From GCA-2725625 sp964574215 (GTDB lineage: Bacteria > Pseudomonadota > Alphaproteobacteria > Rhodospirillales > UBA2165): a stretch of DNA of 64,000 nt. This document shows positions 37,569-46,216 of the stretch, piece by piece (positions within the stretch are counted from its first letter, which is position 1; every line of letters starts with the position of its first letter). The stretch covers positions 1 to 64,000 of the forward strand of contig CAZNLR010000006.1 in NCBI GenBank assembly GCA_964574215.1. The letters are read 5' to 3'. Under the pieces are notes generated by a model. It did not search any database. It worked only from the letters and a program-made list of their open reading frames with translations, and was not told the DNA's origin. A program made the position numbers and the translations under genes.

Positions 37569-38855
37569 ATGGTTGATTCCGCTTACTACAAAAGCCGTTC
37601 TAGGAACGCTGCCGCTCCGCAGGGATGTCCGGTCGACCACTCATTCTCGCCCTTCGAAGAGACCTATCTCGAAAATCCCTATGCTGTGTTGAAGGAACGC
37701 CGCAACGACACGCCCGCCTTTTTTTCGGAAGAGTTGGGTTATCTTGTCCTTACGCGTATGGATGATGTTTCGGAGGTATTTAAAAATCCCGAAATTTTTT
37801 CCTCGGTAAATGTACAGTATCCCGTCACGCCGATTTGCGACGCCGCGAAGGAAATACTCGATGCGGATGACTATAATCCGCTGCCCGTGTTGTCTAATGG
37901 GACGCCACCGGATCACACCCGCGTTCGAAAACACGCTCACGAGGGCTTTTCGGGGCGACGGATTAAGATACTTGAACCTTACGTCCGCCGGCGTTGCGAA
38001 ACCTTGATCGACGCAATGCTTACCGAAACACCGCCGGTTAATTTCGTAAAAGCCGTCGGTCATCCCCTCCCCGGCGAGACGATTTTTCGCTTCATCGGCT
38101 TTCCCGAATCGGACGATGAGAAAGTCAAGGATTGGACAACCAATCGGCTGGCCTTCACCTGGGGCAAGGCAACGGACGAAGAGCAGGTGGAAATCGCCGA
38201 AAACATGTTGGCCTATTGGCGGTACTGCACCGCATTTGTCAAATTGCGGCACGATGAACCGGCCGACGATTTTACTTCCGAGATGCTGGCGGCTCATAAA
38301 GCCGACCCCGACGACCTCAAATATGAGGAAATTGAATCGGTTGTGTACGGCCTCTCGTTCGCCGGCCACGAAATAGTCACCAATCTTCTCAGCAACAGCC
38401 TGATTAACCTCTTTACCAATCGCAGCCAATGGGAGGATATCTGCAAAGATCCCGGATTAATCCCCCATGCCGTGGATGAAGTGCTGCGTATCGACTCCCC
38501 GCAAACGAGCTGGCGCCGCATCGCCACCCAGGACACCGAAATCGCCGGCTATCAGATACCGGCCGGCACCGAGATTTTCCTTTCTCTGGCCTCGGCCAAC
38601 CACGATGAGGAACTGTTCGAAAATCCGGAGAACTTCGATATTTACAGGGAAAACGCCAATGCCCACATTTCATTCGGCCGCGGCATTCATTTTTGTCTCG
38701 GCAACCGGTTGGCCATTCTTGAGGCTACAATAGCGCTCGAGACCTTGGTGGAACGCGTTCCTTCCTTGGACCTTGTTAAGGATCAATCTTTCAGCTTCTA
38801 CCCGAATTTCACCTTCAGAGGTCCTGCGGAGCTGTGGCTGTCTTGGTCGGGTTAA
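37569..38855 (+). CDS. cytochrome P450
   Basis: A 428-residue soluble bacterial P450. The haem-binding loop is FGRGIHFCLGNRLA with the axial cysteine, the K-helix ExxR is in DEVLRIDSP, and the I-helix reads SFAGHEIVTNLL (threonine is present one position later than in the common AGxET). ATG 37569 is preferred over GTG 37560 because the AAGGAG ribosome site overlaps the GTG. It needs a ferredoxin and reductase, and none is adjacent. The substrate is unknown; MarR control suggests an aromatic or terpenoid-type compound. Confidence 0.93.
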   Translation: MVDSAYYKSRSRNAAAPQGCPVDHSFSPFEETYLENPYAVLKERRNDTPAFFSEELGYLVLTRMDDVSEVFKNPEIFSSVNVQYPVTPICDAAKEILDADDYNPLPVLSNGTPPDHTRVRKHAHEGFSGRRIKILEPYVRRRCETLIDAMLTETPPVNFVKAVGHPLPGETIFRFIGFPESDDEKVKDWTTNRLAFTWGKATDEEQVEIAENMLAYWRYCTAFVKLRHDEPADDFTSEMLAAHKADPDDLKYEEIESVVYGLSFAGHEIVTNLLSNSLINLFTNRSQWEDICKDPGLIPHAVDEVLRIDSPQTSWRRIATQDTEIAGYQIPAGTEIFLSLASANHDEELFENPENFDIYRENANAHISFGRGIHFCLGNRLAILEATIALETLVERVPSLDLVKDQSFSFYPNFTFRGPAELWLSWSG

Positions 38856-38895
38856 GTGACCGACACCGGGTAATTAAGTACAAGGAGGCGGGCAG

Positions 38896-39534
38896 ATGAT
38901 TGGGCTGCCGCACATAGCAGTCGCTATGAGAACACTTCAACTGATCGCTTGGTTTGCGCTGTTTTACCTGCTGCCGGATACGCTTCCCGGCCAATCGGGG
39001 AAAGCGGCGGAAAATTTTCAACAGGGTCAGATACTCGTCGCCAATCCACGGATGCGCGATCCCCGCTTTACCGAGACAGTAATTTTTTTATGCAGCCACG
39101 ACAGCACCGGCGCCTTCGGATTAATCCTCAACCGGCCCGTGGATAAATTACCGGCGAAAAAAGTTCTCGACGCGTTCGGTATCGACTTGGCCGACGTAAA
39201 GGGCGATTTTCGTGTCCGGCTCGGCGGGCCGGTGGAATTGCAGTCCGCCTTTCTTCTTCATCATGAAAATTTCGGCAAGGAGTTTCAAATCTGCCAGGGC
39301 CATGGCATTGCTGTGACCAGCAATCCTGAGGTTCTGAAGTCTTTGACCGACGAGGCCGGCCCGAAAAGATCGATTTTGTTTTTCGGCTACGCCGGTTGGG
39401 GGTCGGGCCAATTGGAGAACGAACTGGCCCGCAAGGACTGGTCGATTGCGCCCGGCAACCGGGAAATCCTTTTCGACCGCGACTTGGATACCTTGTGGCG
39501 GCGGACCATGGAAAAGAAAATCCTGGACCTTTGA
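38896..39534 (+). CDS. YqgE/AlgH family protein with N-terminal hydrophobic leader
   Basis: A 212-residue UPF0301 protein. The conserved core starts at GQILVANPRMRDPRFTETVI, followed by GAFGLILNRPVD, RLGGPVE and LFFGYAGWGSGQLENELA. Most AlgH proteins are cytoplasmic and begin directly at the core. This one has about 40 extra residues with a hydrophobic stretch (LQLIAWFALFYLLPDTLPG) like a signal peptide or anchor. ATG 38896 has AAGGAGG upstream; an ATG at 38926 (MRTLQL) would keep the leader. The molecular function of the family is not established. Confidence 0.88.
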   Translation: MIGLPHIAVAMRTLQLIAWFALFYLLPDTLPGQSGKAAENFQQGQILVANPRMRDPRFTETVIFLCSHDSTGAFGLILNRPVDKLPAKKVLDAFGIDLADVKGDFRVRLGGPVELQSAFLLHHENFGKEFQICQGHGIAVTSNPEVLKSLTDEAGPKRSILFFGYAGWGSGQLENELARKDWSIAPGNREILFDRDLDTLWRRTMEKKILDL

Positions 39535-39540
39535 CCCGAC

Positions 39541-40434
39541 CTACCCGAACAACTCCAAGACATAGTTCCGAAAAGTCTGGTGCTCCGGTTCGCTGTCGCG
39601 GGTCCAGTGCCAGTGGAAACCGATTGTAAAACCCGGCATGGCAAACGGCAGGTTGTAGATTTTTAGGGACAGGTTCTCGGCAATTTTTTCTCCCAGCAGA
39701 CGCGGCACCGTCAGAAGGTGATCAGACCTGGCGGCGAGAACGCAGGCCGAAAGGAAATGGGGTACGCTGCAAACGACCTTCCTCTTTTCACCCATCTCCT
39801 TCAATTGTGTGTCGACCACCCCCCGGTTATCGCCTCGATCGGGCGCGACCAGTATATGGCCTAGCGACGTATAGTCTTCGAGCGACATCTTACGCTTTAG
39901 TCCGGGATGATTCGTGCGGGCGAGGCAAACAAACTCCTGGGGCGACAACGGCCGGGATACGACATTCTTGAACGGTGCACTTAGGTGGGCCAAGACAAAG
40001 TCAGTGCGCCCCGTTTCCAAATCCTGCTGCAATTGATCCCGTTGGAATTGCCGAACCTCTATGGAGATACCCGGCGCAACCGAGGCCAAATTCTCTACCA
40101 GGTCCGGCAGGAACAGCGTCTCCTCCAGATCGGACATAACGATCGTGAAGTGCTTTTCGAGAGTGCTAATTTCCGGCAGATCAACCGGCCGGTCGCCCTG
40201 TAAATCCTTTAACGCGTCCACCGACCGTTCGATCCCGGGTAATATTTCGCGGGCGAAATGGGTGGGCAGCATGCCATTGCGAGTGCGCACAAACAGGGGA
40301 TCACCCAGCTGGGCGCGCAGCCGTGACAGCGCGTTGCTGGTGGCCGGCTGCGTAAGGCCAAGAACGTCGGCGGCCTTGGACACCGAGCCATGCCGCATGA
40401 TCTCGATAAAAACGGGGTAAAGATTTAAGTCCAT
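39541..40434 (-). CDS. LysR-family transcriptional regulator
   Basis: A 297-residue LysR regulator. The N-terminal helix-turn-helix reads FIEIMRHGSVSKAADVLGLT then QPATSNALSRLRAQLGDPLF. The remainder is the two-lobed effector-binding domain (EISTLEKHFTIVMSDLEETLF; FKNVVSRPLSPQEFV). It is divergent from a small monooxygenase gene across a region packed with palindromes, the usual LysR target layout. The ligand is unknown. Confidence 0.93.
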   Translation of the reverse strand: MDLNLYPVFIEIMRHGSVSKAADVLGLTQPATSNALSRLRAQLGDPLFVRTRNGMLPTHFAREILPGIERSVDALKDLQGDRPVDLPEISTLEKHFTIVMSDLEETLFLPDLVENLASVAPGISIEVRQFQRDQLQQDLETGRTDFVLAHLSAPFKNVVSRPLSPQEFVCLARTNHPGLKRKMSLEDYTSLGHILVAPDRGDNRGVVDTQLKEMGEKRKVVCSVPHFLSACVLAARSDHLLTVPRLLGEKIAENLSLKIYNLPFAMPGFTIGFHWHWTRDSEPEHQTFRNYVLELFG

Positions 40435-40436
40435 AG

Positions 40437-40483
40437 ATATTGATTATATCAATATATCGATATGATAAAAATAAATTTTATCA
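40437..40483. promoter_or_regulatory. palindrome-rich LysR target region
   Basis: Three perfect inverted repeats lie side by side just before the LysR start: ATATTGAT-TAT-ATCAATAT (40437-40455), ATATCGATAT (40454-40463) and TGATAAAA-ATAAA-TTTTATCA (40463-40483). The first contains the T-N11-A form of LysR boxes. They lie between divergent genes. Confidence 0.55.
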
Positions 40484-40547
40484 TTATCTCAGAGCGCTTT
40501 ATACTCGTTTCGTTTCAAGCGTGGCGCTAATAATTAGGAGACAAAAT

Positions 40548-40844
40548 ATGTTCGGCATCGTGATCCAATACGATTTTTCCGGTGATGAAGCGGCCTGGCG
40601 GGCGGCCATCGACGAGTTCATCGGCCAGATCAATAGCGACGACCGGTTGAAGGGGCGGTTTAGCTATCAAGTCAATGTTCGAAAAGACGGCGGTGGGCGA
40701 GTTCACATCGGTCAATGGGACGAGGAAGAGACTCTCAAACACCTTCAAAGTCAGCCATTCTTCGGTGAGTTCGCGGAAAAAATCAAAGGCTTCGCCGGCG
40801 GTCAGCCCAACTCGACGGTGTTCGAAAACGTGACGAGTACTTAG
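40548..40844 (+). CDS. antibiotic biosynthesis monooxygenase (ABM)-like small protein
   Basis: A 98-residue protein of the dimeric ferredoxin-like ABM/quinol monooxygenase type. MFGIVIQYDFSGDEAAWRAA, the central strand FSYQVNVRKDGGGRVHIGQW and the helix FGEFAEKIKGF fit this small fold. Members act on quinones, haem or polyketides without cofactors, and many are uncharacterised. ATG 40548 with TAGGAG upstream is used; the frame is open from 40440 but that region is regulatory. It is divergent from LysR and 19 nt before a membrane protein gene. Confidence 0.7.
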   Translation: MFGIVIQYDFSGDEAAWRAAIDEFIGQINSDDRLKGRFSYQVNVRKDGGGRVHIGQWDEEETLKHLQSQPFFGEFAEKIKGFAGGQPNSTVFENVTST

Positions 40845-40863
40845 TTTGAGTTAGGGGGGCGAC

Positions 40864-41253
40864 ATGAATATCTATTTGATTATTTCCGGCTTGTTGGCAG
40901 CCTTTATTCTGGTGGGCCACAGCACCATCGGCCGCAAACAGTTTTTTGTACCCATGCTGGAGACCGACTTCGATCCGACAGCCAAACGGGTGATGGAATT
41001 CGTTTGGCACATGTCGACGGCGACCCTGGTGCTACCGCCCATTGCCTTGCTTTACGCTGGCTTCACCGGCACCAGCGGAACTGCGGTGAATTTGCTGATT
41101 GCCTATCTCGCCGTCCAATTCGCCCTGTGGGCGGTGGTGCATTTCGCCGTGGCGGCAACATCAGGACTGCCGGGTGCGCTGTACAAGCTGTTTCAATGGG
41201 TCTTGTTCCTGGCCGTCGGCGGCTTCGCCTGGGCGGGGATCGGTTCGGCCTGA
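40864..41253 (+). CDS. small four-helix membrane protein of unknown function
   Basis: A 129-residue membrane protein with four likely transmembrane helices: YLIISGLLAAFILVGHS, TATLVLPPIALLYAGF, VNLLIAYLAVQFALWAVVH and LFQWVLFLAVGGFAWAGI. The loop HSTIGRKQFFVPMLETDFD and conserved-looking histidines (HMST, VVHFAV) suggest it belongs to a defined but unnamed family. It is cotranscribed with the ABM-like gene and converges on the large oxidoreductase gene. No function can be assigned. Confidence 0.7.
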   Translation: MNIYLIISGLLAAFILVGHSTIGRKQFFVPMLETDFDPTAKRVMEFVWHMSTATLVLPPIALLYAGFTGTSGTAVNLLIAYLAVQFALWAVVHFAVAATSGLPGALYKLFQWVLFLAVGGFAWAGIGSA

Positions 41254-41263
41254 TTTCAGGTTA

Positions 41264-43627
41264 TTATCTCGACAGCGCTTCCTGCCAGATGCGGGCCGCG
41301 GTGAAGGGCATGTCGAAATGATCCAAACCTCGCTCTGACAAGACGTCCGAGAGGGCATCCATGACCGCATTGCCGACAACCGCCAGCGCCGGCACCGTGC
41401 CCGCCTCACCCCCCGCCTTGACGCCCAAGGGATTGCCTTTGGTGGGTACATCGAAGGAATCTACCTTGAAGAAGGGAAACTGATCGGCCTTCGGCATCAT
41501 ATAGTCCATGAAGGACCCCGCCAGCATTTGTCCGGAATCGGGATCGTAATAGGCCAGTTCCCCGATCGCCTGCCCGGCGCCCTGAACGATGCCGCCGTGA
41601 ACCTGCCCGTGTACAATCATGGGATTGACCGGCTGGCCGCAATCATCCACCAGACAGTATTGTAGGATCACCATTTCGCCGGTCTCGGGATCGATTTCGA
41701 CCTCCGCCGCCGATGCCCCATAAGGGAACGCCTTGATCCGCCCTTCCATCCTGGCGTCGGCCTTTAGGACGCCACCGTTGCCCTGGAATTCACAGTAGGC
41801 GGCGGCCACATCCATAAAATCCACTTCCTGGTCGGAATCGGTAACGGTAAAGCGCCCATCGGCAAAGGCGATCTGGGCAGGCTCCGATTGCAGCAATTCT
41901 GCCGCGACGGGCGCCGTTTTCTCGATGATCTCCCCCGAAATCTGATGGAGCAGCGTACCGATCATACGCATGGACCGGTCGGAATGAGTACCACCCCCAA
42001 TGGGGAGTTCATCGCTGTCGCCCCGTGCCAGGCTGATATTTTCGAACGGCACGCCCAACAAATCGCTGACCACCTGGGCGTAGGTGGTTTCGTGACCCTG
42101 CCCGTGGACCTGGGTACCGGCAAAAATCGTAGCCGTGCCGTCGGCGGCGATTTCCAGCCGCGCCGAATCGAAGGGTGCGCCGACGGGCGTCTCCACAAAA
42201 GGCACGATACTGATGCCCCGCAACATGCCCCGGGATGCCGTTTCCCTCCGCCGTTCTTTGAAACCCTGCCAGTCCGCAAGTTCCGCCACCCTGTCCAGCG
42301 CGCGGGGGAAGTCCCCCACGTCATAGGTCATGCCCACCGGATTGGTGAAGGGCATGGCGTCAGCGGTGACCAGGTTTTTGCGCCGCAGCTCATAGCGGTC
42401 GACCCCCGCCTTACTCGCCGCCAGATCGATCAGCCTTTCCAAGGCATAGGTCATTTCCGGCCGCCCGGCGGCACGGTACGGCAGAACCGGCAACGTATTG
42501 GTCATATAGGCGCAGATTTCCATGCTGGCCGCCGGAATATCATAGACTGTCGTTAATATCCGGGACGCATTGGCGGGTGGAGCATAGCAGATGGTATAAG
42601 CGCCGATATTGCATTGGACCAGAAGCTGATATCCGGTAATCCTGCCGTTATCGTCCAGGCCCAAGCGGCCTTTCAACACCATGTCCCGCCCCTGCCAGTC
42701 GCTGACGAAACTTTCGCTCCGGCTGTTGGTCCATTTAACGGGGCGCCCTAGTTTTTTCGCCACCCAAGGAAGCACCACGCATTCGGGCCCGGTATGCCCG
42801 CGGGACCCGAACCCGCCGCCGGTGTCGGGGCAGATGACACGCACCTTATCCATGTCGACCTTTAGAGCACCGGCAATCATTAAACGATAACGGTAAACAC
42901 CCTGGCTGCCGGCCGTGACGATGTAGCGGTCCGCGTCCGCATCGTATTCGGCAATACCGGACCGGGGTTCTAGCTGGCCGGTGGCGACTCGGGGCACGAC
43001 GAACTCGCCCTCAACGGTAATCGAAGAATCGCCCAATGCCCGGTCTGTTTTTTCCACATCACCGCCGAAATGGTGAATACACACATTTCCCGGCGCATCT
43101 TCGTCGACCAAGGGTGCATCGGGTGCCGCCGCCTGGAAGACGTCGACAACGGCGTCGATTTGTTCAAGGTCCTGCGCGACCAGTTCCGCCCCCAATTCCG
43201 CCGCTTCGATGGTTTCTCCGACAACCACCGCCACGGGCTCGCCTATATGGCGCACCTTGTCGAACGGCAACGGCCATTGATTGAGGCTCAACGCCACCGG
43301 ATCATTGTCGTCGAACGAGGGCTTCCGGTAATCGATCGGATTGGCTTCGATGGCCTTGTGGAAGATCGGCCCGCAACCATCGTCTCTGAAATCCCGGCCA
43401 GTGTAGGCGGCGATTACGCCCGGGGAATTCAAGGCCGGCGCAACGTCGATATGCTTGATATACGCATGGGCCAGAATGCTTCTGACAAACACGGCATAGC
43501 ACTGATCAGGCTTGTTGATATCGTCGGAAAATTCACCCTGCCCCTGGATATACCGGTCATCCTCTTTGCGCAAAACCGACTCACCGATTTTCCGCCGTCC
43601 CCGCCCTTCAACTGTCTCGCTGCTCAA
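41264..43627 (-). CDS. xanthine dehydrogenase/CO dehydrogenase-type molybdopterin large subunit, probable TTG start
   Basis: About 787 residues, of the xanthine oxidase family that binds the molybdenum-cytosine-dinucleotide cofactor. Landmarks are GRRKIGESVLRKEDDRYIQG, ICPDTGGGFGSRGHTGPE, PYRAAGRPEMTYALERLID and the C-terminal GGEAGTVPALAVVGNAVMD with the catalytic-type glutamate. The YRAAGR loop differs from the AYRCSFR loop of true CO dehydrogenase. TTG 43627 gives the usual N-terminus and length. The longer frame to 43903 runs antisense into the next gene and is rejected. The small Fe-S and FAD subunits are missing nearby, so partners must be elsewhere. Confidence 0.88.
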   Translation of the reverse strand: MSSETVEGRGRRKIGESVLRKEDDRYIQGQGEFSDDINKPDQCYAVFVRSILAHAYIKHIDVAPALNSPGVIAAYTGRDFRDDGCGPIFHKAIEANPIDYRKPSFDDNDPVALSLNQWPLPFDKVRHIGEPVAVVVGETIEAAELGAELVAQDLEQIDAVVDVFQAAAPDAPLVDEDAPGNVCIHHFGGDVEKTDRALGDSSITVEGEFVVPRVATGQLEPRSGIAEYDADADRYIVTAGSQGVYRYRLMIAGALKVDMDKVRVICPDTGGGFGSRGHTGPECVVLPWVAKKLGRPVKWTNSRSESFVSDWQGRDMVLKGRLGLDDNGRITGYQLLVQCNIGAYTICYAPPANASRILTTVYDIPAASMEICAYMTNTLPVLPYRAAGRPEMTYALERLIDLAASKAGVDRYELRRKNLVTADAMPFTNPVGMTYDVGDFPRALDRVAELADWQGFKERRRETASRGMLRGISIVPFVETPVGAPFDSARLEIAADGTATIFAGTQVHGQGHETTYAQVVSDLLGVPFENISLARGDSDELPIGGGTHSDRSMRMIGTLLHQISGEIIEKTAPVAAELLQSEPAQIAFADGRFTVTDSDQEVDFMDVAAAYCEFQGNGGVLKADARMEGRIKAFPYGASAAEVEIDPETGEMVILQYCLVDDCGQPVNPMIVHGQVHGGIVQGAGQAIGELAYYDPDSGQMLAGSFMDYMMPKADQFPFFKVDSFDVPTKGNPLGVKAGGEAGTVPALAVVGNAVMDALSDVLSERGLDHFDMPFTAARIWQEALSR

Positions 43628-43724
43628 ATTTATGTACTCTTCTTTTTTGAATTGAAATTTGCAATGACTGTATATCCACCCCAAAATATATCGGCGTGAC
43701 ATGGCAATGCCGAAAGAGAAGCAC

Positions 43725-45140
43725 ATGGCGGGTACGGCTATCAAGGACAAGATTAACATCGAGGCGCAGAATATTCCGGTAGCGGCGGAAGCGGACGTGG
43801 TTGTGGCTGGGGCTGGTCCCGGCGGCTTCGCCGCAGCATTGAAAGCCTCGCGCATGGGTGTAAGCGTTGTTCTCGTCGAGAAGTTCGACATGCCCGGCGG
43901 CATTCACACTTCAGGCCTGCAAGGGGCCGCCGACACAGGCGTCGGTGGTATTCATACCGAATTGATGGAGCGGTTCGGCGCAGTGGGCGTTATCTATACC
44001 GCGACCGAGGAAAGCCATCCCGGTTGGGCGGGCAATCCCCTCTCCCACTATGAAAAACTGATGAAACCGGGGTCGGACTTTACCCGCAGCAGCTTTGACC
44101 CGGAAGGCGCCGGGCGCGTCATGGTGGATATGCTGGAGGAAGCGGGCGTGCAGGCTATGTACGGAACGTCTTTCGCCGGTGTGTCAATTGACAGCGGCGG
44201 TATCATTGACTCCGTGATCGTCGAGACCGATGGCGGCGTTCAGGCCATCAAAGGGAACATCTTTATCGACGGCACCGGCACAGCGGAATTGGTGGCACGG
44301 TCTGGCGCACCATTCGTCCAGGGCGGTGGCCCCCAGCCGCCCACAGCCGATTGGGACGGAGAGGACAGACCCATCCCCGGCGGGCTGTTATGGATTATGG
44401 AAGGTATCGACTTCTCGAAAATCGTCGCCTACCAAAAAGATGCCGACGACCCTTCTCTCACCAAACTTATCGAGAAAGCGCTGGCGGCGGGCGACCTGCC
44501 GTCAGAGCTTTACCGCCCCCGCATGTCGGGCTCGGGTGTTTACGGTGATTACTATATCGGCCATCCGACGTTGGACTTCAGCCCGATTAAGACCCACGGT
44601 ACCTACATTTTTTGGCAGAACGTGCCCTACGAGTGGGCTCTGCACATGGACGAAACCGCCGATGAAGAGGCGCGCGCCAAGACCGAGCTCCGCGCCTTCA
44701 TCGACGCCGAGGCAGCATTTCTGAAAAAATACGTACCTGGTTTCGAAAAATCATTGGTTACCGATGTCGGGCGTTATGTGGGGGTCCGAGACGGCCGCCA
44801 TCCCATCGGAGAGTACGTTTTCACGCTCGAAGACGCCACCACAGGAAGATCGTTCCCAGACGCCGTCACCGAGCCCATGACCAAACCTTTTTTCTGGGAT
44901 CAGTATAAACGTCATACGTTTGAGGTTCCCTACCGGTGCTTTCTGCCTAAAAAAATCGACAATATGCTGCTGACCGGCGCCTCTTTATCTTTCTCCTACG
45001 AGACCATTTTCATGGTCATGCGAAACTTCCCCTGGTCTATCCAAACGGGAGAAATCGCCGGCTACGCGGCTGCCTTGGCGATCGAGCAAGGCGTCACGCC
45101 CAAGAGATTGGCGTGGAAGACGCCTTATGTTTTCGATTGA
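43725..45140 (+). CDS. FAD-dependent oxidoreductase (PF12831-like)
   Basis: A flavoprotein of about 471 residues. The N-terminal dinucleotide fold reads VVVAGAGPGGFAAALKASRM, followed by VLVEKFDMPGGIHTSG, typical of this family. IFIDGTGTAELVARSGAPF is the second flavin-binding strand. A C-terminal FAD contact is LTGASLSFSYET. No signal peptide is seen. ATG 43725 is preferred over 43701 because it leaves space for the divergent promoter of the large oxidoreductase. The substrate is unknown; the divergent pairing suggests one pathway. Confidence 0.87.
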   Translation: MAGTAIKDKINIEAQNIPVAAEADVVVAGAGPGGFAAALKASRMGVSVVLVEKFDMPGGIHTSGLQGAADTGVGGIHTELMERFGAVGVIYTATEESHPGWAGNPLSHYEKLMKPGSDFTRSSFDPEGAGRVMVDMLEEAGVQAMYGTSFAGVSIDSGGIIDSVIVETDGGVQAIKGNIFIDGTGTAELVARSGAPFVQGGGPQPPTADWDGEDRPIPGGLLWIMEGIDFSKIVAYQKDADDPSLTKLIEKALAAGDLPSELYRPRMSGSGVYGDYYIGHPTLDFSPIKTHGTYIFWQNVPYEWALHMDETADEEARAKTELRAFIDAEAAFLKKYVPGFEKSLVTDVGRYVGVRDGRHPIGEYVFTLEDATTGRSFPDAVTEPMTKPFFWDQYKRHTFEVPYRCFLPKKIDNMLLTGASLSFSYETIFMVMRNFPWSIQTGEIAGYAAALAIEQGVTPKRLAWKTPYVFD

Positions 45141-45596
45141 TCAACCGCTAACAGTGAGGGCGTTAGGATCATAGTCCGGCGTCTGGGGTTCCAGAACGTG
45201 CCAATGTTCCGCCAGCCGGTGCTGATCATCGCAGCGGAAAATATCGACCCCGGCACCGACTTCGGATATCTCGCCATTGTCACCGTATATCCGCATCAGG
45301 CGGTGAATAACCACCAGATCGCCTTCGGAAATTACATGAATGGGGACAAATTCGACTTTGTTTTTCCGCGACCAATATTTTTTCTTAGCCATCTCCCGGA
45401 TGCCCTGGCGGCCTTGTCCGACTCCCACCGCATGCTGGATATAACTCTCGGAAACTTTTTGTTCGAAAAAAGCCTCGCTACCGCCGATGAAGCCTTCTTC
45501 AAAAGCGGCAATAACCGTTTTTTCATTTTCGGTAAAACTGGCGCGGCTTTCTTCACTGAGGAGGCTTCGATTAATGTCGCCAACGTTAGTGACCAT
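45141..45596 (-). CDS. SnoaL-like (NTF2-fold) protein
   Basis: A 151-residue protein of the SnoaL/nuclear transport factor 2-like fold. The sequences VSESYIQHAVGVGQGRQGI, GDLVVIHRLMRI and GAGVDIFRCDDQHRLAEHW follow the strand pattern of this family, which includes polyketide cyclases, dehydratases and isomerases. Its stop abuts the convergent FAD oxidoreductase. It may act on the same metabolite; that is inference. Confidence 0.82.
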   Translation of the reverse strand: MVTNVGDINRSLLSEESRASFTENEKTVIAAFEEGFIGGSEAFFEQKVSESYIQHAVGVGQGRQGIREMAKKKYWSRKNKVEFVPIHVISEGDLVVIHRLMRIYGDNGEISEVGAGVDIFRCDDQHRLAEHWHVLEPQTPDYDPNALTVSG

Positions 45597-45665
45597 GAAA
45601 CATGCTCCCGGATTTCTAATGATGATTTCGGTAACTCACGGCACGCGCGAGGATCAGTAGACTTT

Positions 45666-46052
45666 TCACCCAAGCGGCAAGGCATTGCCTTTGACGATTT
45701 TCGCCTGATAGGCCAGATTACCTGCGCTGTTCAAAAAAGAAACCTGTTGGCCTTTTATCTGCGGCTTGAAACAGGTTTCGGCATTGCGCCTTGATTTGTT
45801 CACCCGGTCTTCCAGACAGAGTTCGCCGTCTTTGGTGATCCACCAAATGCCATCAACGAATTTGCAGGGAAAGTATTCGTCATAATTATTACCGAACCGA
45901 CCGAAGTATATGAAGTGCTCAATACCGGTCTTTTTGTCCACGTAGGTAAACGTGTGATCCCGGAGCATTCCGTCCAATTCAGCCGTGTCGGCGCGCGCAC
46001 CCAAAGGAGCGAGCAATACCACCAGAGCAATAATCGAAATGATGTGCCTCAT
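45666..46052 (-). CDS. exported protein of unknown function
   Basis: A 128-residue protein with a clear signal peptide (MRHIISIIALVVLLAPLGARA, split here into its hydrophobic core IISIIALVVLLAPLG). The mature part is rich in aromatic and paired residues (FIYFGRFGNNYDEYFPCKF; IWWITKDGELCLED), with three cysteines (in FPCKF, LCLED and ETCFKP). It looks like a small periplasmic beta-rich domain. I do not recognise the family. It lies 69 nt upstream of the SnoaL-like gene on the same strand. Confidence 0.65.
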   Translation of the reverse strand: MRHIISIIALVVLLAPLGARADTAELDGMLRDHTFTYVDKKTGIEHFIYFGRFGNNYDEYFPCKFVDGIWWITKDGELCLEDRVNKSRRNAETCFKPQIKGQQVSFLNSAGNLAYQAKIVKGNALPLG

Positions 46053-46216
46053 AGCAACCGGGATTCTAGCAAATTTCGGGAAAAATGAATATCAAATTCC
46101 TCTTATATTCAATGACAACATATCAGTTTAATCCCTTTCCCGTTTTATCGATTTTCGATTAAAATGGATTATAGCCGCTTACCGGAAACGACCCCTTAGC
46201 ACATAAGGAGATACCG

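Noticed and set aside
43628..43903. N-terminal extension of the xanthine-dehydrogenase-type gene to 43903
   Set aside because: The extra 92 codons run antisense across the start of the FAD oxidoreductase and have no family similarity; TTG 43627 gives the normal N-terminus.
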